Shown in pieces: positions 9,612-19,929 of a DNA stretch of 64,000 bases. Location: positions 2,427,702-2,491,701 of the forward strand of contig NZ_CP059081.1 of the NCBI RefSeq assembly GCF_015602705.1, written 5' to 3'. Position numbers and translations under genes: made by a program. The notes beneath the pieces were generated by a model. That model was not told the origin of the DNA, ran no database searches, and worked only from the letters and a program-made list of their open reading frames with translations. This DNA comes from Acinetobacter lwoffii. Lineage in GTDB: Bacteria > Pseudomonadota > Gammaproteobacteria > Pseudomonadales > Moraxellaceae. The stretch's first letter is position 1, and every line of letters begins with the position of its first letter.

Positions 9612-10067
9612 ATGAGTAACTTAAATCTTCATCCATTATTTCGTCGTAGTATTGGCTTTGATCGCTTGAATGACTTTATTGACTATGCCATGCAAAGCGA
9701 TGCACCGAATTACCCACCGTATAATATCGAAAAGCGTGGTGAGAATAATTACCGCATCGTGGTGGCAACTGCGGGTTTTCGTCAGGAAGAACTCGACATT
9801 CGTCTGGAAAATAAGTTGCTGACCATCCTAGGCAAGCCTGAAAACCAGAGCAATGACAGTATTGAATTCCTGTACAAAGGCATTGCGCGACGTGCATTTA
9901 AATTGTCTTTACGTCTGGATGAATATATTGAGGTACAACAGGCAGACTATGAAAATGGTTTATTGATCATCGACTTGCAGCGCATTATTCCAGAAGAAAA
10001 ATTGCCGCGTCAAATCCCGATTGGCAATAAACTGCTCATTGCAAACGATGAAAAATCAGTGGAATAA
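9612..10067 (+). CDS. Small heat-shock protein, Hsp20/IbpA type
   Basis: 151 aa. The N-terminus (HPLFRRSIGFDRLNDFIDYA) is that of class A bacterial sHSPs, followed by an alpha-crystallin domain (about residues 36-125: YNIEKRGENNYRIVVATAGF, LTILGKPE, GIARRAFKLSLRLDEYIEV, YENGLLIIDLQRIIPEE). A C-terminal IPIGN motif (I-X-I) would link dimers into oligomers. It holds unfolded proteins for refolding by DnaK/ClpB. Start fixed by GAGAAGG 8 bases upstream. Control is probably double: sigma-32 promoter and RNA thermometer. Confidence 0.93.
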   Translation: MSNLNLHPLFRRSIGFDRLNDFIDYAMQSDAPNYPPYNIEKRGENNYRIVVATAGFRQEELDIRLENKLLTILGKPENQSNDSIEFLYKGIARRAFKLSLRLDEYIEVQQADYENGLLIIDLQRIIPEEKLPRQIPIGNKLLIANDEKSVE

Positions 10068-10084
10068 GCTTGATTAAGTACGCA

Positions 10085-10113
10085 AAGGAAGGTCCGAAAG
10101 GGCCTTTCTTTTT
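10085..10113 (+). terminator. Terminator after hsp20
   Basis: AAGGTCC and GGGCCTT pair around a GAAA tetraloop, followed by TCTTTTT, 18 bases past the hsp20 stop. Confidence 0.8.
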
Positions 10114-10171
10114 GGCTACAGATTACCTAAGCTCATTAAGGCAATACGCTTTCTGATCATAAAAATAAACC

Positions 10172-10690
10172 ATGAATGCGCCAGAAAATATCCTGTTTCA
10201 TCAAGCTAGCCCGATCATGCGCGCTACGGGATATTTGCTGTTTTGTTATCCGGTCGGAATATTTAGCATTTTTTATTTCAGCAGTGCACGTAGCAATTCC
10301 AGCTTTCTTCAAGGTCTGTTATTTTTATGGCAGGAGTCTCCTGGCTTTTATGTTTATATTGGCGGCTTTCTTGGTCTTTCGCTGCTTATGCTGGGAACTA
10401 AACTGAAAATCACCTCACACGCTATTTATTATACTTTGGCCGGTTTCCGCATCAGCCTGTGCTTAAAACGACATTCGGTACAGTATAGTTTTCTAAATCC
10501 ACGCTATGCTTCTCTCAAAGCACATCTGAAACGTTGGCTCTATAACATGCCAGCACATGTGATTAGTCCACGCGATGGCACTTTGGATTTTAAATTGTGT
10601 CAGCCTGGTCTGATGAATCAAATTTGCCTCGGGTTTTTCCGGATTCAGCTATCGATGTTTTCCCGGCAGCAAGCCAGGGAAATTATTTAA
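10172..10690 (+). CDS. Uncharacterised membrane protein
   Basis: 172 aa; no family recognised. Two hydrophobic stretches are clear, ATGYLLFCYPVGIFSIFYF (about residues 18-36) and the segment around YVYIGGFLGLSLLMLGTKL (57-75). The rest is a basic, probably cytoplasmic domain resembling small PH-like bacterial membrane proteins in layout, but that is only an impression. No clear ribosome site precedes the ATG. It converges on infC, with the shared terminator between them. Confidence 0.65.
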   Translation: MNAPENILFHQASPIMRATGYLLFCYPVGIFSIFYFSSARSNSSFLQGLLFLWQESPGFYVYIGGFLGLSLLMLGTKLKITSHAIYYTLAGFRISLCLKRHSVQYSFLNPRYASLKAHLKRWLYNMPAHVISPRDGTLDFKLCQPGLMNQICLGFFRIQLSMFSRQQAREII

Positions 10691-10721
10691 GCTATGTACA
10701 ATGCGTGGAATTTTAGAGCAT

Positions 10722-10752
10722 AAAAAAAGCCCTGCATATGCAGGGCTTTTTT
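10722..10752 (-). terminator. Bidirectional terminator between infC and the membrane-protein gene
   Basis: AAAAAAAGCCCTGC, ATAT loop, GCAGGGCTTTTTT: a strong GC stem flanked by A and T runs, able to stop transcription from both convergent genes. Confidence 0.9.
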
Positions 10753-10766
10753 CGTTTAATGAGTGC

Positions 10767-11318
10767 TTACTTTTTCTTTTTAGGACCAAGTAACATACCC
10801 ATTTGACGGCCTTCCATTTTCGGCATCTGCTCAACAGTACCGAATTCAGCCACGTCAGCTTCAATTTTTTGCAATTGAGCTAGACCCAACTGTTGGTGCG
10901 CCATTTCACGACCACGGAAACGAAGCGTGATTTTCACCTTGTTACCTTCTTCAAGGAACTTGATGATTGCACGTAGTTTTACGTTGTAATCGCCAACATC
11001 AGTACCCGGGCGTAGCTTGATTTCTTTCACCTGGACTTGATGTTGTTTTTTCTTCGCTTCTTTCTGCTTTTGCTTAAGATCAAACAAATGCTTGTTGAAG
11101 TCCATGATCTTACATACTGGTGGCTCAGCGTTTGCTACGATCTCTACAAGATCAAGCTCAACACTTTCTGCTGCGCGCAGGGCGTCAGCTAAGCTTACAA
11201 TCCCTTTCTGCTCACCATTTTCGTCTACAAGACGGACTTCTTTCGCACGAATTTCATCATTCAAGGCAGGACGGTTTGATTTGTTACCGCCCTGTTGATT
11301 ACGGTCAGGCTGTTTAAT
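10767..11318 (-). CDS. infC: Translation initiation factor IF-3 (AUU start)
   Basis: 183 aa. The N-domain ([20 protein letters not shown]), the lysine-rich linker ([27 protein letters not shown]) and the C-domain ([16 protein letters not shown]) are all typical. The best start is ATT at 11318 ([11 protein letters not shown]...), with GGAG 8 bases upstream; there is no ATG or GTG that would give a full N-domain. IF-3 rejects non-canonical starts, so AUU gives autogenous control, a known and conserved feature of infC. It begins 5 bases after the thrS stop, its ribosome site overlapping the end of thrS. Confidence 0.95.
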   Translation of the reverse strand: MKQPDRNQQGGNKSNRPALNDEIRAKEVRLVDENGEQKGIVSLADALRAAESVELDLVEIVANAEPPVCKIMDFNKHLFDLKQKQKEAKKKQHQVQVKEIKLRPGTDVGDYNVKLRAIIKFLEEGNKVKITLRFRGREMAHQQLGLAQLQKIEADVAEFGTVEQMPKMEGRQMGMLLGPKKKK

Positions 11319-11323
11319 CGCTG

Positions 11324-13246
11324 TTACTCCACAATGTACCGGCCGCGTTCGGCTACGGCTGCTTTTACTAGGTCAACGAAAGCATCGATTGACATAGTAC
11401 CCAAATTTGTTCCTGAGCGGGTACGCACGTTTACGGTGCCTTCCTCTACTTCACGGTCCCCAAGTACCAGTAAGTAAGGAATACGCTCTAATGTACGTTC
11501 ACGAATCTTAAAGCCGATTTTCTCATTTCTCAAGTCAGAAATTGCACGGATACCGTTTTCTTTAAGTTTTGCGACGACTGACTCACATGCCTCAGCTTGA
11601 GAATCGGTAATGTTCATCACACACGCTTGCATTGGTGCCAACCAAGGTGGCATGAAGCCTGCGTAGTGTTCAATCAGTATACCAATAAAACGCTCGAAGC
11701 TGCCAAGAATTGCACGATGTAACATTACTGGCTGATCGCGGTCATTATCTTCAGTGACATAAGACGCATCCAGACGTTCTGGCAAGTTAAAGTCACACTG
11801 AATGGTACCACACTGCCAGACACGACCTAAGCAGTCTTTCAGAGAGAATTCAATCTTCGGACCGTAGAATGCGCCTTCGCCTGGTTGAAGTTCCCACTCA
11901 AGACCTGCAGCATCTAAAGCATCTGCCAAAGATTTTTCTGCCATATCCCAAAGCTTGTCATCACCCACACGTTTTTCAGGACGCGTCGACAACTTCATTT
12001 GTACTTCTTCAAAGCCAAAGTCTTTGTATACATCCAGTGTCAATTTGATAAAGTTTGCAACTTCAGGACCAATCTGTTCTTTGGTACAGAAAATGTGCGC
12101 ATCATCTTGGGTAAAGCCACGTACACGCATAATGCCATGCAATGAACCCGATGGCTCGTTACGGTGACATGAACCAAACTCTGCCAAACGTACAGGAAGA
12201 TCACGGTATGACTTCAAGCCTTGATTGAACACCTGTACGTGACAAGGACAGTTCATTGGTTTCACCGCATAGTTGCGGTTTTCAGAATGCGTGGTGAACA
12301 TGTTGTCTGCATAGTTGGCAGCATGTCCCGATTTTTCCCACAGCGTGAAATCAACCACTTGTGGGGTACGGATTTCTTCGTAGCCATTGTCTTGCTGAAC
12401 TTTACGCATGTATTGTTCAAGCACTTGGTAAATGGTCCAACCGTTTGGATGCCAGAACACCATACCCGGTGCTTCTTCTTGCATATGGAACAAATCAAGT
12501 GCTTTACCGATTTTACGGTGATCTCGTTTTTCTGCTTCTTCAATCCGTTTTACATAAGCCGCAAGCTGCTTCTTGTCTGCCCACGCTGTACCGTAAATAC
12601 GTTGTAGCTGTTCGTTTTTCGCATCACCGCGCCAGTAAGCACCCGAGATTTTAGTCAGCTTGAACGATTTAAGGAATTTAGTGTTTGGAACGTGCGGACC
12701 ACGACACATATCCAAATAATCCTGATGGTAGTACAAGCCCATTTGGGTTTCTTCAGGCATGTCTGCAATCAAGCGCAATTTGTATTCTTCGCCACGCGCA
12801 GTGAATTCAGCAATGACTTCATCACGCGGCGTCATTTTTTTCACAACATCATAGTCCTGATCGATGAGCTTTTTCATACGCTCTTCAATCGCTGCCATGT
12901 CGTCTAAGGTAAACGGACGTGGCATCCAGATGTCATAGTAGAAACCTTCTTCAATGACCGGACCAATGACCATCTTTGCTTCTGGGAACAGTTGCTTAAC
13001 CGCATGACCGACCAAATGCGCGCAAGAATGGCGAATGATCTCAACACCGGCTTCGTCTTTAGGCGTGATAATTTGTAGTGTTGCATCTTCAGTGATGAGA
13101 TCAGACGCATCAACCAAACGATCGTTGACACGACCAGCAACTGTATTTTTTGCAAGACCAGGACCAATGCTAAGTGCAACGTCCATCACAGATACGGCGT
13201 GATCAAACTGTTTTTGATCGCCATTTGGCAAAGTGATAATTGGCAT
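11324..13246 (-). CDS. thrS: Threonine--tRNA ligase
   Basis: 640 aa, full length. Domains in order: TGS domain (1-65), editing domain with [15 protein letters not shown] (His-X3-His near residue 73) and a later RGPHVPNT region, class II core with [17 protein letters not shown] and the motif 3 region ending in [15 protein letters not shown], then the anticodon domain ([12 protein letters not shown]...). ATG at 13246 has AAGGA upstream. The leader carries an anticodon-like hairpin, see the entry for the operator. Followed immediately by infC. Confidence 0.98.
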   Translation of the reverse strand: MPIITLPNGDQKQFDHAVSVMDVALSIGPGLAKNTVAGRVNDRLVDASDLITEDATLQIITPKDEAGVEIIRHSCAHLVGHAVKQLFPEAKMVIGPVIEEGFYYDIWMPRPFTLDDMAAIEERMKKLIDQDYDVVKKMTPRDEVIAEFTARGEEYKLRLIADMPEETQMGLYYHQDYLDMCRGPHVPNTKFLKSFKLTKISGAYWRGDAKNEQLQRIYGTAWADKKQLAAYVKRIEEAEKRDHRKIGKALDLFHMQEEAPGMVFWHPNGWTIYQVLEQYMRKVQQDNGYEEIRTPQVVDFTLWEKSGHAANYADNMFTTHSENRNYAVKPMNCPCHVQVFNQGLKSYRDLPVRLAEFGSCHRNEPSGSLHGIMRVRGFTQDDAHIFCTKEQIGPEVANFIKLTLDVYKDFGFEEVQMKLSTRPEKRVGDDKLWDMAEKSLADALDAAGLEWELQPGEGAFYGPKIEFSLKDCLGRVWQCGTIQCDFNLPERLDASYVTEDNDRDQPVMLHRAILGSFERFIGILIEHYAGFMPPWLAPMQACVMNITDSQAEACESVVAKLKENGIRAISDLRNEKIGFKIRERTLERIPYLLVLGDREVEEGTVNVRTRSGTNLGTMSIDAFVDLVKAAVAERGRYIVE

Positions 13247-13252
13247 AAGAAA

Positions 13253-13319
13253 TCCTTAAGGAGTGATGCCCCGTACCATGGAGCATATCACCGCGAGATT
13301 ATGATCGAGGCACAGCCTC
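13253..13319 (-). promoter_or_regulatory. thrS leader with tRNA-Thr anticodon-arm mimic
   Basis: On the mRNA strand, AUGCUCC (13286-13280) and GGGGCAU (13272-13266) form a 7-bp stem with a 7-nt loop AUGGUAC. This matches an anticodon loop: U33, then GGU as anticodon of tRNA-Thr(GGU), then A37. The GGU lies about 30 bases before the AUG, and the AAGGA ribosome site follows the stem by 8 bases. Upstream, after an unpaired linker, GAGGC-UGU-GCCUC (13319-13307) forms a second stem. The order stem, linker, anticodon-like stem, ribosome site is the layout of the E. coli thrS operator. Confidence 0.65.
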
Positions 13320-13470
13320 AAAAGATAAAAACGGTGGATAAATAAAATCGATTCGAATTTTACACGGCTTGGCCGCATGATTAAACCTTTTCCCAATAAA
13401 AATAAGATTTACCGTCAAATCTGTGCCTGATCTTTAAAGGCTTAGGCTCATTTTTTAGTTCAAAATCTCG

Positions 13471-14640
13471 TTATTCCCGGAAAGTCTGCCACTGGAGAAA
13501 CTTTCCCTCTACATAAACATACAGCTGGTAGAATTGCGGGATCAGCGTTTCACTTTGTGTCGGTCTTAAAAACACATAATCATCGACATGAATATCGCAC
13601 TGCATGGGCACCTGAAGCATTTCCTGATTACTGCTGCGGCCATATAACACATGTAGCCGGCTTTTTTCAGGGTAGATATAATCCGCTCGCCAATAGCCGC
13701 CATAAATAAATACGGCTTTATCTTGATGTGGAAGATAATTTAGTAGTTCCAAACCGGGAATCTGGCTACAAGGCAACACTTTTAAAATGGGTGCGGCAAT
13801 CCAGAGTGCACATTGCAGTTCAGCCAGATTCGCCAGATCAAAATCGCCTGGCTTGAGCAGCATCGAGCCAAAAGCCAGGTCATTACAGACACTTTGCTGG
13901 CAATGCTGCATAAAGGTCGGACTGCCACCGCCATTAAAACAGAGACCTTCATGCCATAAATCAGGGAATTGCTGCTGAATCATCGTTTTGTATTGTTGAT
14001 ACATCTGCTGCGATTGCTGATAACTTTTTTCAGGACTTTTCAGAATTTTTGGTAATTTGGCGACATGTGCATCATAGCCCATTAGACCCGAGAATTTGAT
14101 ATAAGCCGCGTTGTCCTGAATCAGCTCCATTAAGGCTATAAATTACTGCTGCGTTTGTACGCCGCCACGATGCAGCCCTACATCAATTTCAATATTGACA
14201 TTCAGGCAGGTATTCAAGCTTTGCGCGAGTTGCAGATATTGTTTTAATCGTTCCACATCATCAATTAGCCATTGAATATTTCCTTGATCATTGATTTTAT
14301 TTTGATCAGATAAAGTTTGATAAAAAGATTTTACCGCCTGAATCGGCATCGGTTTACCCAGCAAAATATCGGCCTGCGGAAACGTCCCAATAATTTCCAT
14401 AAGATGCGGCAGATGAAACAGCATAAAGCGCTGGGTATTCAGCTTTTCACTGGCCAGTTTGAGTAGCTGAATGCTGGCTAAGGACTTCACCACTAGGCGT
14501 GGTTTTAACTTCGCAGGCAATTTTGACTGCACAACCTCCAGATTATGTCGATATTGCGCCAAATCCAGAATCAGTTGCGGTGTGCCAGTTCCCTGCTGTT
14601 TTAAGTCTTGTGTCAGTTGCTGAAAATAATTCGATTGCAT
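13471..14640 (-). pseudogene. Alanine racemase/D-threonine aldolase-like protein, interrupted by one stop
   Basis: About 390 codons from ATG at 14640 (GAGGAGAGG upstream), broken by an in-frame TAA at 14143-14145. Both halves are in the same frame with no other lesion. The N-part carries LILDLAQYRHNLEVVQ and PRLVVKSL, the lysine-bearing strand of fold III PLP enzymes; the part around the stop reads DVGLHRGGVQTQQ-stop-FIALMELI, normal for the family if the stop replaced CAA. It follows the FAD oxidase gene by 10 bases in one operon. Product may be lost, or the stop a sequencing error. Confidence 0.75.
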
Positions 14641-14650
14641 CACCCTCTCC

Positions 14651-15937
14651 TCATTTACCAGACAAAAACAGTTGCTTTAGGTACGGATTGAGCCATTTTT
14701 GCTGCGGATCCAGTTGCTGACGCAACGCCATAAAATCCTCCCATTTTGGGTAGAGTTCGCGCAGCGAAGCGGCGCTCATGCTATGCAACTTGCCCCAATG
14801 CGGTCGTCCCTGATATTTCTGAAAAATCGGTTCGACCAGATCAAAGATCGCGTGATAATCCTGTTTATAAAATTGATGAATCGAAATGGAGACCGAATCG
14901 CGCTGATAAAAAGGACTTAGCCAGATCTCATCGCCTTTGACATAACGGAACTCGATCGGGAAAAACATCGGCACCTTATGCTTCCTTAAAGTCGCTAAAA
15001 CCTCTTCCAGACATTGCAAACCTTGCTTAACCGGAATCTGATATTCCATTTCATTAAATTTGGTATTACGCGGGGTGGGGAAAATGCGATGCGACCAATC
15101 GACATAGCAGGTCGGTTTGACAAAGACACCGAGCAATTTTTGCAGATAAGGATTCGTAGCAGGCAACTTTCAAGTCAATTCTGAACACAAGGTCAGCAAG
15201 GCATCTTCCGAAGGCCAGCTCTCTGTTCTCGGCTGAATGGTTGCATCCGTTTCATCCAGAGTTTTCAGCATCACTTGATCGGCATGTAAAAAAGCCCAAA
15301 ATTCAATATGCCGGTGCTGATGTTTCCATTGATCAATATGGGTAAATATGTCTTTTAATGAACAGAGCCGAATCTGTTCTTTTAGTTTATATCGTGGTCG
15401 ATTTTGCAGGGTAATTTGGGTCAACACCCCCAAACTACCCAGCGCTACCCGTCCAGCCTGAAATATCTCAGCATTCTGCTGACGATAACATTGCAACAGC
15501 TCGCCATCTGCGGTCAGCAATTCAAAGCCTTCCACGAAAGCAGAGATGCAAGGTAAATCGATGCTCGTGCCATGCGTTCCAGTCGAAATCGCTCTGGCCA
15601 GACTTTGCTGGTCTATATCGCCCTGATTGATTAAGGCCTGATTGATCGGTGTCAGATCTTTCCCCAAATCATATAAACGCGTACCGGCGTACACGGTGCA
15701 CTGTGTTTTCTCTTGATCAAAGGCAACGATACCTTTTAACAAATCGAGATTAAGCAACACCTCATCTGTTTTGGCCAATGGGCTAAATGAATGTCCTGCA
15801 CCCACTGCACGAATGTGTGCATGGGTCTTCACTAAACTTTGTAATTCACTGATCTGGCTGGGCTGAACAATCCGAGCGGCACTGAACTGGCTCCCCGACC
15901 AGTTTCGCCAGACGTCATTCGCCTGTTGTATTTTCAT
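14651..15937 (-). pseudogene. FAD-linked sugar-lactone oxidase-like protein (ALO family), interrupted by one stop
   Basis: About 428 codons from ATG at 15937 (MKIQQANDVWRNW, AGGA upstream). The N-terminal FAD-binding PCMH domain shows RAVGAGHSFSPLAKTDEVLL and ISTGTHGT; the C-terminal D-arabinono-1,4-lactone oxidase domain shows WSHRIFPTPRNTKFNEMEY and HWGKLHSM. An in-frame TGA at 15170-15172 separates the two (CSELT-stop-KLPATNPY); the frame is otherwise intact, and family members have a charged residue here, so CGA to TGA would explain it. Upstream gene of the pair with the racemase-like gene. Confidence 0.78.
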
Positions 15938-16170
15938 TATTCTTCCTGGGCTCATATTATTTTAATGGCTGAACTAGAGTAAAATACCTAAAAAATCAAA
16001 CTTGGGAACCCATGCGTTCAAAACATTTAAGCAGGGTTAAATATTTTTATTAATATTCAAATACTTAAAATTTGTAAAATCGTACTCGACTAAAGCATAA
16101 ATGCAAGATTTCTGAGAAATACATATCTTTTCAACAGGATATGAAAATAAATATAGAACGGAGTTTTACA

Positions 16171-17811
16171 ATGGTTAGCGCATATGATGAATTACCGCGT
16201 ACCCCCGCGAATTTTGTAGCCTTATCACCTTTACGCTATCTTGATCGTGCAGCTTATATCTATCCAAACCAGAACGCGATTATTCACGGTAAGCGTCGTA
16301 TTACCTGGCGTGAGAAATACAACCGTTGTCGTCAGTTTGCCAACCAACTCCAAAAATTAGGCATCGGTAAAAATGATACCGTGTCTGTCCTGCTGCCTAA
16401 CGTCCCTGCCATGATCGAAGCGCATTTTGCTGTACCAATGGCAGGTGCCGTCCTGAATACCTTAAATACCCGTCTGGATGCCAAGACCCTTGCTTTCATG
16501 CTGGAACATGCTGAGAGCAAAGTATTATTGGTTGATCCTGAATTTACTGCACTTGCGACTGAAGCACTCGCTCTAGTTTCACAAGACATTTATGTCATTG
16601 ATGTGGCTGATGCAGAGTTTGAAGGTGAAGACCAGCGTATTGGCCAAATCGAATATGAAGACTGGATTGCGCAAGGCGATGCAAACTTTGAATGGCATTT
16701 ACCTCAAGATGAATGGGATGCCATCAGCTTAAGTTACACTTCTGGGACCACCGGCAACCCGAAAGGCGTGGTCTATCATCATCGTGGTGCCTACATTAAC
16801 GCAGCCAGTAATATTATTGCCTGTGGCATGACACCACGTGCCACCTATTTATGGACACTGCCGCTATTCCACTGTAATGGCTGGTGCTTTGCCTGGACCA
16901 TGGCGGCCAACGGTGGAACCAACGTTTGCTTGCGTAAAGTTGATGCTGAACTGATCTTTAAACTGATTGCCGAACATAAAGTCGATTACTTCTGTGGGGC
17001 ACCGATTGTCCTGTCGATGCTGATTAACACACCTGAAGAGAAAAAGACCAAAATTGATCACCGTGTCGAAGTGATGGTGGCGGGTGCCGCACCTCCAGCT
17101 GCGATTATCGAAGGCATGCGCAATATCGGTATTAATGTAACGCATGTTTATGGCTTGACTGAAACCTATGGCCCTTCTGCCCTATGTGCATCTCAGGCAG
17201 GCTGGAGTGATTTATCCATTCAGGAACAGGCGCAGTTGCACTCCCGTCAGGGCGTACCGTATCCATTGCAAGATGGCATGAAAGTACTTGATCCGGATAC
17301 CATGCAGGAAGTGCCACACGATGGCCAGACCATGGGTGAAATCATGTTCCGTGGCAATATCGTGATGAAAGGCTATCTGAAAAATCCTGAGGCGACAGCA
17401 GAAGCCTTTGCGGGAGGCTGGTTCCATACAGGAGATCTGGCAGTTTGCCAACCGGATGGCTATGCCAAAATTACCGACCGCTCTAAAGACGTGATTATTT
17501 CCGGCGGAGAAAATATTTCTTCACTTGAAGTGGAGGAAGTGCTGTATCAGCATCCGGCGGTGCTGACTGCGGCGGTAGTCGCCAAGCCTGATCCACGCTG
17601 GCAGGAAGTTCCTTGTGCCTTTATCGAACTCAAAGAAGGAAAAAAAGCCACAGAAGAAGAAATTATGGAATTCTGCCGTGAGCATCTGGCCCGTTTTAAA
17701 GTGCCTAAGGATGTGGTGATTACCGAAATTCCAAAAACTTCGACCGGAAAATTGCAGAAATTTGTTTTACGTGAATGGGCCAAAGAGCGCGCGCAAGGTG
17801 AATTCTCTTAA
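16171..17811 (+). CDS. AMP-forming acyl-CoA synthetase
   Basis: 546 aa from ATG at 16171 (MVSAYDELPRTPANF) with GGAG 11 bases before it; an in-frame ATG at 16141 gives an unneeded extension. It is an ANL-superfamily adenylate-forming enzyme: P-loop-like SYTSGTTGNPKGV, LPLFHCNGWCF, GLTETYGPS, GWFHTGDLAV, DRSKDVIISGGENISS hinge, and the C-terminal catalytic lysine in PKTSTGKLQK. The close match is to medium-chain or methylmercaptopropionate-type ligases (AlkK/DmdB group). It activates a carboxylic acid to its CoA thioester; the substrate is not readable. Confidence 0.9.
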   Translation: MVSAYDELPRTPANFVALSPLRYLDRAAYIYPNQNAIIHGKRRITWREKYNRCRQFANQLQKLGIGKNDTVSVLLPNVPAMIEAHFAVPMAGAVLNTLNTRLDAKTLAFMLEHAESKVLLVDPEFTALATEALALVSQDIYVIDVADAEFEGEDQRIGQIEYEDWIAQGDANFEWHLPQDEWDAISLSYTSGTTGNPKGVVYHHRGAYINAASNIIACGMTPRATYLWTLPLFHCNGWCFAWTMAANGGTNVCLRKVDAELIFKLIAEHKVDYFCGAPIVLSMLINTPEEKKTKIDHRVEVMVAGAAPPAAIIEGMRNIGINVTHVYGLTETYGPSALCASQAGWSDLSIQEQAQLHSRQGVPYPLQDGMKVLDPDTMQEVPHDGQTMGEIMFRGNIVMKGYLKNPEATAEAFAGGWFHTGDLAVCQPDGYAKITDRSKDVIISGGENISSLEVEEVLYQHPAVLTAAVVAKPDPRWQEVPCAFIELKEGKKATEEEIMEFCREHLARFKVPKDVVITEIPKTSTGKLQKFVLREWAKERAQGEFS

Positions 17812-17847
17812 TTCCATACAAACGTGTTCTTTCAAAATCTACTCAAT

Positions 17848-17886
17848 AAAAAATCGTGCTAAGAAAACTTAGCACGATTTTTTATT
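17848..17886 (+). terminator. Terminator after the acyl-CoA synthetase gene
   Basis: AAAAAATCGTGCTAAG and CTTAGCACGATTTTTT form a long stem around AAAA. It also has a T run on the minus strand and may serve trpB as well. Confidence 0.88.
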
Positions 17887-17890
17887 GAAA

Positions 17891-17930
17891 TAACCTCTCC
17901 CAAACCCTCTCCTGCAAGGAGAGGACTTTA
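17891..17930. repeat. Single palindromic repeat unit after trpB
   Basis: AACCTCTCCC, then CCTCTCCTGCAAGGAGAGG: the same layout as the units at 2565 and 40084, here single. It fills the space between the terminator and the trpB stop. Confidence 0.65.
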
Positions 17931-17936
17931 AGGAAC

Positions 17937-19181
17937 TTACATCTCAACCATTTCTACCCCATCAATGCGTGCCACAGTCATCAAGTCTTTATCACCACGA
18001 CCTGAAACCGTCGCAATAATAATCTGATCCTTGTCCATGGTCGGTGCAAGTTTAGTGACATAAGCCATAGCATGTGCGCTTTCTAACGCCGGAATAATGC
18101 CTTCAATCTTGGTCAAGTCGCGGAAACCCTGTAAAGCTTCCTGATCATTGATCGGCACGTATTTCACGCGATCCATATCTTTCAGAAAACTATGTTCCGG
18201 ACCCACACCCGGATAATCCAGACCTGCAGAAATTGAATGGGTTTCGATGATCTGGCCTTGCGCATCCGACATCAGGTAAGTTCGGTTACCATGCAGGACA
18301 CCGACATGACCGGCATTCAATGGCGCAGAGTGCTTGCCTGATTCAATCCCATGACCTGCTGCTTCAACACCATACATTTTCACGTCTTGGTCATTCAGGA
18401 ATGGATAGAACAAGCCCATTGCATTAGATCCACCACCGACACATGCCACTAGGGCATCTGGTAAACGGCCAGCCTGTTCCAAAATTTGACGGCGTGCTTC
18501 ACGACCGATGATCGACTGGAAATCACGAACCAGCTGCGGATATGGGTGTGGACCTGCCACGGTACCAATCACATAATAGGTTGAATCAACATTGGTCACC
18601 CAGTCACGCATGGCTTCGTTCATGGCATCTTTTAAGGTTTTAGAGCCACTTTCTACCGGCACAACCGTCGCGCCTAATAAACGCATACGGTAGACGTTCA
18701 TCGCCTGACGTTTTACATCGTCTGCGCCCATGAATACTACACATTCAAGACCTAAACGTGCTGCAATTGTTGCCGTTGCTACACCATGCTGGCCTGCACC
18801 TGTTTCGGCAATAATACGTTTCTTGCCGGAAAGCTTCGCCAGCAAAGCCTGACCGATTGTATTATTTACTTTGTGCGAACCGGTATGGTTCAGGTCTTCA
18901 CGTTTCAGGTAAATCTGTGCGCCACCCAACTCTTTCGACCATCGCTCAGCATGATATAAAGGACTCGGACGACCGACGTAAAACGCCATGTCACGGTCAA
19001 ATTCTGCCAAAAACTGCGCATCATCTTTCATACGGAAATAGAGCTTTTCCAAGTCTTCTAAAGCCGCCATGAGTGTTTCTGACACAAAACGTCCGCCATG
19101 AATACCGAAATGCCCGCGTTCATCCGGGAATTGGGTATAGTCAACTGCCTGACTGTTCTGGCTAGTACTTTGCTGATCCAC
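17937..19181 (-). CDS. trpB: Tryptophan synthase beta chain
   Basis: 414 aa. It condenses indole with L-serine using PLP. Visible: [15 protein letters not shown] at the N-terminus, [14 protein letters not shown] with the PLP lysine (K104), [12 protein letters not shown], the phosphate-binding loop [12 protein letters not shown], and [11 protein letters not shown] near the end. Its start overlaps the trpF stop by about 20 bases, so the two are translated together. trpA, the partner subunit, does not follow; the next thing downstream is a repeat unit and a convergent gene. Confidence 0.97.
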   Translation of the reverse strand: MDQQSTSQNSQAVDYTQFPDERGHFGIHGGRFVSETLMAALEDLEKLYFRMKDDAQFLAEFDRDMAFYVGRPSPLYHAERWSKELGGAQIYLKREDLNHTGSHKVNNTIGQALLAKLSGKKRIIAETGAGQHGVATATIAARLGLECVVFMGADDVKRQAMNVYRMRLLGATVVPVESGSKTLKDAMNEAMRDWVTNVDSTYYVIGTVAGPHPYPQLVRDFQSIIGREARRQILEQAGRLPDALVACVGGGSNAMGLFYPFLNDQDVKMYGVEAAGHGIESGKHSAPLNAGHVGVLHGNRTYLMSDAQGQIIETHSISAGLDYPGVGPEHSFLKDMDRVKYVPINDQEALQGFRDLTKIEGIIPALESAHAMAYVTKLAPTMDKDQIIIATVSGRGDKDLMTVARIDGVEMVEM

Positions 19182-19806
19182 GATGGACTCCTTGCATAAA
19201 GCGTTCTATGAGTTGTTGGTCTTTAATACCTTTTGCGGACTCGACACCGCCACTCACATCGACGGCATACGCCTGTGTGGTGAGAATTGCCTGTTCAATA
19301 TTGTCAGGATTTAAACCGCCTGCCAAGACCAAGGGAAGATTGAGTTTGGGAAATGTGTCCCAATCGAAGCTGTGCCCTGTGCCACCTTTCAGATCAGGAT
19401 GCCATGCATCTAATAGCACTGCGCTTGCGCCTGCATCTTGATAACCTTGAATTTCTGCGACTGCATCCAGATCAGGTTTTACCTGAATGGCTTTATACCA
19501 ACGGCGTCCGACCTGTTGGGCGATGGCCTGACATTGTTCAGGCGTTTCATCGCCATGAAATTGCAAAATATCCAGCGGTATTTTATTTAAAATCGCCTGG
19601 ATTTCATCTGCGTGACTATTCACAAATAAACCCACCGCCTGTACATAAGCTGGAACCGACTGAATCAGGATTTCAGCCTGCTCTAAAGTGACATGCCGCG
19701 GACTCGGTGGATAAAATACAAATCCTATCGCGTCACAGCCAGCATTGGCTACGGCATGTACATCTTCAACTCGGGTGATTCCACAAATTTTGGCACGGGT
19801 TCGCAT
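19162..19806 (-). CDS. trpF: Phosphoribosylanthranilate isomerase
   Basis: 214 aa, TIM barrel. Signature [26 protein letters not shown] with the catalytic Cys at residue 8, [13 protein letters not shown], and [12 protein letters not shown] plus [15 protein letters not shown] for the phosphate site. It converts PRA to CdRP in tryptophan biosynthesis. First gene of the trpFB unit; its promoter should lie in 19807-19886, back to back with that of the cobalamin-controlled gene. Confidence 0.96.
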   Translation of the reverse strand: MRTRAKICGITRVEDVHAVANAGCDAIGFVFYPPSPRHVTLEQAEILIQSVPAYVQAVGLFVNSHADEIQAILNKIPLDILQFHGDETPEQCQAIAQQVGRRWYKAIQVKPDLDAVAEIQGYQDAGASAVLLDAWHPDLKGGTGHSFDWDTFPKLNLPLVLAGGLNPDNIEQAILTTQAYAVDVSGGVESAKGIKDQQLIERFMQGVHRGSAKY

Positions 19807-19886
19807 ATTATGTTGGCTCTAGATCTACCAATGTATTGAACAATCTGTAAGATTGGGGCAAATCATTGTAATGCAATTTTTCTGAC

Positions 19887-19914
19887 TTGCGTAAAAGTTC
19901 ATCCGGATTATTCT
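19887..19914 (+). promoter_or_regulatory. Possible promoter of the cobalamin riboswitch transcript
   Basis: TTGCGT at 19887-19892 and TATTCT at 19909-19914 with 16 bases between. It would start transcription a few bases before the riboswitch. Weak match, supported mainly by position. Confidence 0.35.
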
Positions 19915-19929
19915 CGATGCAGATTGTTT

